A stretch of DNA of 64,000 bases from Hoeflea_A sp965216535 (lineage in GTDB: Bacteria > Pseudomonadota > Alphaproteobacteria > Rhizobiales > Rhizobiaceae), in the NCBI GenBank assembly GCA_965216535.1, contig OZ244175.1:6200001-6264000 (forward strand). The letters run 5' to 3'. Below, one piece after another: positions 59,208 to 64,000 of this stretch. The translations under genes and the position numbers were made by a program. The notes under the pieces were generated by a model. It had not been told where the DNA came from. It made no database searches and was given only the letters and a program-made list of their open reading frames with translations. Positions within the stretch are counted from its first letter, which is position 1, and each line of letters starts with the position of its first letter.

Positions 59208-60689
59208 GTGACAACAACAGATATTCAGGATTTTGTAGCTGCGCCGGGCCGCGATGAACTCGTCAGGGAAGTGCGCGCCAAGATCGACGCACTCGGCATC
59301 GAGTATCTCTATCTTCAATTTGTCTCGGTCACCGGCAAGATCATGGGCAAGGGGATCCCGGCGGATCACTGGGAGAGCGTCGCCACCAAGGGCTTTCAGT
59401 TGGTTTACGGCGCCACGGTGAACCTGTTCACCAACCGCCATGGCGATTACCTGGGCTACGGACCGGAGGCCGCCGAGCTCGTCGGCATCCCGGAACCGGA
59501 AACCATGATGCAATTGCCCTGGGACAAACGCATCGCGCGGTTTTACTGCACTCTGTTTCGCAACCGTGAGGAAAAGGAAGATCCAGGTGGTTTCCTGACC
59601 GCGGATTGTCGGGGAAACTTGCGTCGTCTTCACAGTGATTTCGCCGATAAGCACAACGGCCTGCGCCTGCGCATGGGCACAGAGCCGGAAATGATGTGGC
59701 TGAAGAAGGACGAGAACGGCAAGCCGGCCGGCGGTTTCTCCAAACCCTACTGCTATCACATCGACCAGTTCGAAAGCCTGCGCCCGGTCTACATGAAGGT
59801 CATGGAGTATTCGCGCGCCATGGGTCTCGACATGATCCAGGGCGACCATGAGGACGCGCCGGGGCAGCTCGAACTCAACTGGATGTTTGACGACGTCCTG
59901 CGCAACGCCGACCGGTTGACGACCTATCGACAGATTTGCGCCCAGGTGGCGCGGGAATTCAACCTGATCGCCTGCTTCATGACCAAGCCGTTCATGGGCG
60001 TCTCCGCCTCCGGCTGCCACCACAACATGTCGCTGTGGCGCGGTGGCGAAGATCACTTGCGGCCGACCGGAAACGATCCGCAAAGCCTGCCTGGCATGGC
60101 CGAGAACTATATGTATGTCTCCGGCGGCACGAATACCTTCATGCCCGACGGAGACGATCTGCAGATGCCCGGCAAGGATGGCCTGACCGCCATCGGAGGC
60201 ATCGTCCATCACCTGCGTGCTCTGACGGCCATCGGATCGTCCACGGTCAATTCCTATCGGCGACTGTGGGACACCGGCTTCTGGGCGCCCGTTTTCGCTG
60301 ACTGGGGCTTCCAGAACCGCACCACGGGCCTGCGTGTGTCGGCGCCGGGCCGGTTCGAATACCGCTCGGTCGACTCGATGGTCAATCCGTATCTCATGGG
60401 TTCCGCCATCCTCGCGGCGGCCGATGACGGTATCGACAACAAACTCGATCCCGGCGAGCCCGAGGAGCGCAATATCTACGAGGCCATCAAGGCCGGTAAG
60501 GATGTCAAAAAGCTGCCGATGTCGCTCGGCGAGGCGCTGGAGGCGCTGGCCGATGACGAGGTAGTCCAGCGCGGCCTGCCCGGCGAAATGTACCGCCTGT
60601 ACCACGAGTACAAGTGGGACGAATGGGAACGCTTCATGCACACGGTCACCGAATGGGACCAGGACACCTATCTGGAGTGCCTGCCCTGA
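59208..60689 (+). CDS. Glutamine-synthetase-like ligase (GlnT / gamma-glutamylamide synthetase type)
   Basis: GTG start at 59208, after a GGGAGGA site. The 493-residue protein has GS hallmarks: the beta-grasp start IEYLYLQFVSVTGKIMGKGIP, the metal site RMGTEPEMMWL, GDHEDAPGQLELNWMFDDVL, GVSASGCHHNMSLW with ATP-phosphate loop, and NSYRRL with NRTTGLRVSAPGRFEYRSVD. It is longer than GlnA-I-like GlnT (about 435), with an insert around EEKEDPGGF. Together with a GATase/FMN glutamate synthase split as in the glx/mgs systems, it probably makes a gamma-glutamyl amide from an amine and glutamate rather than serving bulk ammonia assimilation. Confidence 0.88.
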   Translation: MTTTDIQDFVAAPGRDELVREVRAKIDALGIEYLYLQFVSVTGKIMGKGIPADHWESVATKGFQLVYGATVNLFTNRHGDYLGYGPEAAELVGIPEPETMMQLPWDKRIARFYCTLFRNREEKEDPGGFLTADCRGNLRRLHSDFADKHNGLRLRMGTEPEMMWLKKDENGKPAGGFSKPYCYHIDQFESLRPVYMKVMEYSRAMGLDMIQGDHEDAPGQLELNWMFDDVLRNADRLTTYRQICAQVAREFNLIACFMTKPFMGVSASGCHHNMSLWRGGEDHLRPTGNDPQSLPGMAENYMYVSGGTNTFMPDGDDLQMPGKDGLTAIGGIVHHLRALTAIGSSTVNSYRRLWDTGFWAPVFADWGFQNRTTGLRVSAPGRFEYRSVDSMVNPYLMGSAILAAADDGIDNKLDPGEPEERNIYEAIKAGKDVKKLPMSLGEALEALADDEVVQRGLPGEMYRLYHEYKWDEWERFMHTVTEWDQDTYLECLP

Positions 60690-60732
60690 GCGGCATGCGC
60701 CAACGGAAAACACCAACGGAGAACTAAGCTTC

Positions 60733-61668
60733 ATGTGCGGTATTGCCGGACTTATCCATCGCGGCAGCAGCTCCAATGTCGGTCAGGAAATGACCGACAT
60801 GCTGCTGGCGCTCAAACACCGGGGGCCGGATTCCACCGGCTTCGCGGTCTACGGCCAACCCAGCCCGGGCGACTACGTGATGCGGATCAAGGTCGCGGAA
60901 CGCGAAGACCTCGATCGAGGCCACGGGATCCTGGAACGCATTTCGGGACGCATCGATCAGTTGGAAACGCGGCTCAGTGAACACAAGGCCGATATTCAGC
61001 AGAAAGAGGCGGTTACCCCATACGCGCTGCGTTACGTGTTGCGCCATGAGGGCGACACCGAAGCCATGGCCAAGCATATCGAGGAGATTGAAGGGGTCGA
61101 AATCCTGTCGCTGGGCAACGGCCTCGAGCTGATCAAGGACCTCGGTGACGCTACCGACGTGTCCGATGCCTACGGACTCGACGACTTCCAGGGAACCCAC
61201 GCCATCGGTCACACCCGCATGGCGACGGAATCGGATGTCGACATACGATCGGCCCACCCCTATTGGGCCTTTCCCTATAACGATGTCTCGGTGGTTCACA
61301 ACGGACAGATCACCAACTACTGGATCATGCGTCGCCAGATGGAGCGGGCCGGTCACCGGTTCATGTCGAACTGCGACTCCGAACTGCTCGCCGTTTATAC
61401 GGCGCACAATCTTGCCAATGGCGTCACTCTGGAAGAGAGCCTGAGCCGGTCGATCGGCGAGATCGACGGCGTGTTCACCTATCTGGTGGCCACCAAGGAC
61501 GAGCTTGGCATGGCCAAGGACACCATGGCCGCCAAGCCGCTGGTGCTTTATGAGAGCGACAACCTGATCGCCATGGCCTCCGAAGAGGTGGCCATCCGGG
61601 CGATCCTTCCCCAGGAAATCGATACCTACGACCCGTATGACGAGGAGGTCCGCGTATGGCAGGCGTAA
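60733..61668 (+). CDS. glxB: Class II glutamine amidotransferase subunit (GlxB / MgsA type)
   Basis: The 311-residue protein starts directly with the catalytic Cys (MCGIAGLI), as required for N-terminal-nucleophile amidotransferases. KHRGPDSTGFAV, GHTRMATESDVDIRSAHPYW, HNGQITNYW and NCDSELLAVY complete the class II active site. It corresponds to the amidotransferase domain of glutamate synthase as a stand-alone protein. It overlaps the next gene by 13 nt. The three-gene split (this, GXGXG, FMN) is known from rhizobial glxBCD and from methylotrophic N-methylglutamate synthase (mgsABC); which function applies here is open. Confidence 0.87.
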   Translation: MCGIAGLIHRGSSSNVGQEMTDMLLALKHRGPDSTGFAVYGQPSPGDYVMRIKVAEREDLDRGHGILERISGRIDQLETRLSEHKADIQQKEAVTPYALRYVLRHEGDTEAMAKHIEEIEGVEILSLGNGLELIKDLGDATDVSDAYGLDDFQGTHAIGHTRMATESDVDIRSAHPYWAFPYNDVSVVHNGQITNYWIMRRQMERAGHRFMSNCDSELLAVYTAHNLANGVTLEESLSRSIGEIDGVFTYLVATKDELGMAKDTMAAKPLVLYESDNLIAMASEEVAIRAILPQEIDTYDPYDEEVRVWQA

Positions 61669-62525
61669 CTGATGCCGAACTCCGCGGCATGAGCCAGGAA
61701 GAGCGCGCCGATGCGCTCGGCATGACGACGGAGCAGCTCACCGGACGGTCGCTGCTCATCGAATTCGACCCGGAAGCCGAGGAGCGCTTCACCTACCCGT
61801 GGGCACCGGATGTCGACTACAACAAGCGAACGGAGATCGACGCGGACGATATGACCGCGACCGAGGTCAACGCACGCATGCGCGAACTGATGGAGGACGG
61901 CTACGGCACCATCGTCGTCTCCAACCCGCGCGGCAAGCACGGACTCGGCGTCGGCATCCTCAACCGCCTCAATCTCATCTTCGAAGGGTCTCTCGGCTAT
62001 TTCGGAGTCGGTCTGATCGATGGGCCGAACGTGCGCATCAACGGCCGCGTCGGCTGGTCCTGCGGCGAGAACATGATGGCCGGCACGGTGCTCATCGAAA
62101 AGAACGCCGGCTCGACCTTCGGCGCCGCGATCCGCGGTGGCGACCTGGTCTGTCGCGGATCGGTCGGATCGCGTACGGGGATCGACCAGAAGGGCGGCAC
62201 GATCATCGTCGGCGGCGACACCGGCGCGCTCTCCGGCTTCATGATGCAGCGCGGACGTATCGTGGTCTGCGGCAATGCCGGTAAGAACCTCGGCGACTCC
62301 ATGTATGACGGCACCATTTATGTCGGCGGCGAGATCCAGTCGCTCGGTGTCGACGCGGTGGAGGCCGAACTCACCGATCTCGACCGCAAGTGGCTGACCC
62401 GCAAACTGCAGCAATACGAGCTCTACCCGGACAACGGGGTCGACCACTTCACCAAGATCGTCGCCGGCAAGCAGCTGTGGAACTACGACAATCTCGAACC
62501 AACCGAGAAGAAACTCATCCTCTAG
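61656..62525 (+). CDS. glxC: Glutamate-synthase GXGXG-domain subunit (GlxC / MgsB type)
   Basis: The 289-residue protein is a GXGXG-type beta-helix, as at the C-terminus of glutamate synthase: GVGLIDGPNVRINGRVGWSCGENMMAGTV ... GAAIRGGDLVCRGSVGSRTG ... GGTIIVGGDTGALSGFM. Stand-alone versions are usually about 230 residues; this one has an extra N-terminal 60 (MSQEERADALGMTTEQLTGRS). It starts within the end of the amidotransferase gene and is a structural subunit of the same complex. Confidence 0.87.
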   Translation: MAGVTDAELRGMSQEERADALGMTTEQLTGRSLLIEFDPEAEERFTYPWAPDVDYNKRTEIDADDMTATEVNARMRELMEDGYGTIVVSNPRGKHGLGVGILNRLNLIFEGSLGYFGVGLIDGPNVRINGRVGWSCGENMMAGTVLIEKNAGSTFGAAIRGGDLVCRGSVGSRTGIDQKGGTIIVGGDTGALSGFMMQRGRIVVCGNAGKNLGDSMYDGTIYVGGEIQSLGVDAVEAELTDLDRKWLTRKLQQYELYPDNGVDHFTKIVAGKQLWNYDNLEPTEKKLIL

Positions 62526-62532
62526 GGAGAGC

Positions 62533-63897
62533 ATGCGAATAATGACCGAACAAAGCAAAAAACCGCTCGGCCGCGACCCCTACCGTCTCGGCAATTCCTT
62601 CGTGTTTCCACCGCACGTTATCGATGACATCCACATCAAGTCGGAACTCGGCCGGTACCGGATGCGCGGGTTTTCCCTGTTCAAGAAAATCCCGCATTGG
62701 GATGACCTGACATTCCTGCCGGGCACGCTGACGCGCTTCGTCATCGAGGGCTACCGGGAAAAATGTGACACCAAGACGGTGATCGGGTCGCGCGCCAAAC
62801 GGCCGCTTGAACTGGACATTCCCGTCTACATCACCGGAATGAGCTTCGGCGCCCTCTCCTACGAGGCGAAAACGGCGCTGGCGCGTGGCGCTACCATGGC
62901 CGGTACTGCGACCTGCTCCGGCGAAGGCGGCATGATTCCCGATGAGCGGCGCTATTCGACCAAATGGTTCTACCAATGCATCCAGTCCCGCTACGGCTTC
63001 AACCCGCATCACCTGATGCTTGCAGACGGTTGCGAGTTCTTTATCGGTCAGGGCTGCAAGGTCGGCCTCGGCGGCCACCTGATGGGCCAGAAGGTCACCG
63101 ACCAGGTAGCTGAGATGCGATCGCTGCCGGCCGGCATCGACCAGCGTTCGCCGGCTCGCCATCCCGACTGGCTGGGGCCGGACGATCTTGCCCTGAAGAT
63201 CCTCGAAATCCGCGAGGCAACCGACTGGCAGATCCCGATCCAGCTCAAACTGGGCGCTGCCCGCGTCTATGACGACGTCCGCATGGCGGTTAAATGCGAT
63301 CCCGACTCGATCTACATCGACGGCATGGAAGGCGGCACCGGCGCAGGACCGCACCTAGCGACGGAAGACACCGGGGTTCCGGGCATCGCCGCCATACGCC
63401 AGGCCCGCAAGGCCATCGACGATCTCGGCAAGCGCGGTGAAATCGCACTGATTTATGCCGGCGGCATCCGCAACGGCGCCGACGTCGCGAAGGCCATCGC
63501 CCTGGGAGCAGACGCCATCGCCATCGGCCACTCGTCGATGATGGCCCTGAACTGCAACAAGGACATCCCGGAAGCCAATTACCAAGAGGAGATGGGCGTC
63601 GAGCCCGGCCAATGCTACCACTGCCACACGGGTCGCTGTCCGGTGGGTGTCGCCACCCAGGACCCAGCGCTCAGGGCACGGCTCGACCCGGATGAGGCGG
63701 CCGAGCGGGTCTACAATTTCCTCCACACATTGACCATTGAAGCACAGCTCTTCGCCCGTGCCTGCGGCAAGACCGACATCCACTCGCTCGAGCCGGAAGA
63801 CCTGGCCGCGTTGACGATGGAGGCCTCGGCCATGGCCGGTGTCCCGCTTGCCGGCACCAACCACACGGTTGGCGTCGAAGACTACCACCATCTGTAA
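62533..63897 (+). CDS. glxD: FMN-binding glutamate-synthase-like subunit (GlxD / MgsC type)
   Basis: A 454-residue protein (an ATG three codons later is also possible). It has the FMN-dependent TIM barrel of glutamate synthase (YITGMSFGALSYEAKTALARGA, IQLKLGAARVYDDVRMAVK, DSIYIDGMEGGTGAGPH, ALIYAGGIRNGADVAKAIALGADAIAIG). It is followed by the 3Fe-4S cysteine motif CYHCHTGRCPVGVATQDP. It carries out the synthase half-reaction, with ammonia or an amine from the amidotransferase/GS side. It is the third part of the split enzyme. Confidence 0.9.
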   Translation: MRIMTEQSKKPLGRDPYRLGNSFVFPPHVIDDIHIKSELGRYRMRGFSLFKKIPHWDDLTFLPGTLTRFVIEGYREKCDTKTVIGSRAKRPLELDIPVYITGMSFGALSYEAKTALARGATMAGTATCSGEGGMIPDERRYSTKWFYQCIQSRYGFNPHHLMLADGCEFFIGQGCKVGLGGHLMGQKVTDQVAEMRSLPAGIDQRSPARHPDWLGPDDLALKILEIREATDWQIPIQLKLGAARVYDDVRMAVKCDPDSIYIDGMEGGTGAGPHLATEDTGVPGIAAIRQARKAIDDLGKRGEIALIYAGGIRNGADVAKAIALGADAIAIGHSSMMALNCNKDIPEANYQEEMGVEPGQCYHCHTGRCPVGVATQDPALRARLDPDEAAERVYNFLHTLTIEAQLFARACGKTDIHSLEPEDLAALTMEASAMAGVPLAGTNHTVGVEDYHHL

Positions 63898-63909
63898 GGA
63901 GAACCGTCC

Positions 63910-64000
63910 ATGGCAGGCACGCAATATCGCGGCTCGGACATCAAGGACGTCGACCAGTTCCTCGACGACGCGGCAGGACTGGACAGTGAGCGGGAAAAAG
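63910..64000 (+). CDS. Start of next gene in the operon, 3' partial
   Basis: An ATG at 63910 with an AAGGAGAACC site, 12 nt after the previous stop, opens a frame to the right edge (30 codons: MAGTQYRGSDIKDVDQFLDD...). The 30 residues are acidic and hydrophilic; I cannot assign a family from so little sequence. Its spacing shows it belongs to the same operon. Confidence 0.6.
   Translation, partial: MAGTQYRGSDIKDVDQFLDDAAGLDSEREK

Noticed and set aside
59163..60776. A 537-codon minus-strand open frame opposite the GS-like gene
   Set aside because: Antisense shadow of a gene with full glutamine-synthetase motifs.

Overview
The window is high-GC, densely packed bacterial chromosome with alphaproteobacterial character. 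The signs are glcD-glcE-glcF, a kbl-tdh threonine operon, a split glutamate synthase (glxB/C/D type) next to a glutamine-synthetase-like gene, paired FAD/GcvT demethylases, a DUF1194 protein, and several LIV- and betaine-type ABC transporters. A marine or soil Hyphomicrobiales/Rhodobacterales relative is my best guess; the species cannot be fixed from this stretch. No rRNA, tRNA, IS element, prophage or CRISPR array was seen. No gene-free stretch reaches 300 bases; the longest (10864-11129, 55927-56166, 52577-52749, 57628-57803) are promoter regions.

Layout. 1-8.7 kb: a LIV-type ABC transporter (binding protein cut by the left edge) leading into an aromatic-type aldehyde dehydrogenase, a 3-alpha-HSD/coniferyl-alcohol-dehydrogenase-like SDR and a flotillin. 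8.7-10.9 kb (minus): exported hydrolase, OmpA-like lipoprotein, Tat-exported L,D-transpeptidase. 11-18 kb: a Cys/Met PLP enzyme, then the glycolate oxidase operon glcD-glcE-(small membrane protein)-glcF with a divergent LysR regulator. 17.8-22.4 kb: EamA transporter, MarR-GNAT fusion, HAD hydrolase, MFS transporter. 21.7-25.4 kb (minus): XRE-cupin regulator, kbl, tdh and a methyltransferase. 25.5-30.7 kb: a small basic protein, a LysM protein, and a TetR-led acyl-CoA operon (crotonase, acyl-CoA ligase, two hot-dog proteins, GST). 31.6-33.3 kb: two tandem paralogous methyltransferases.

33.3-45.8 kb is the most distinctive block: a DeoR regulator, two FAD/GcvT dimethylglycine-dehydrogenase-like enzymes, two choline-kinase-like phosphotransferases, an inositol-monophosphatase-like phosphatase, and a glycine-betaine-type ABC transporter with a fused double permease. 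I infer a catabolic route for an N-methylated compound that passes through a phosphorylated intermediate. Matching TTGTTGA-type sites in the two divergent promoters suggest that DeoR controls the whole block.

45.9-52.6 kb (minus): a second LIV transporter with a terminal alpha/beta hydrolase, and an AraC regulator. Its promoter carries almost the same 23-bp palindromic site as the TetR gene 25 kb away, which points to one split regulon for uptake and CoA-dependent breakdown of a single substrate. 52.7-56 kb: DUF4142 protein plus Tat cupredoxin, a two-domain HxlR regulator whose promoter holds a 20-bp direct repeat, a VOC protein and a DUF3422 protein. 56-64 kb: a GlcC-like GntR, a second GntR, and an operon of FAD oxidoreductase, glutamine-synthetase-like enzyme and the three-piece glutamate synthase, running off the right edge; it resembles gamma-glutamyl/N-methylglutamate routes.

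A recurrent architectural theme is that all three ABC-transporter operons carry a strong GC-rich hairpin without a T-tract directly after the binding-protein gene.
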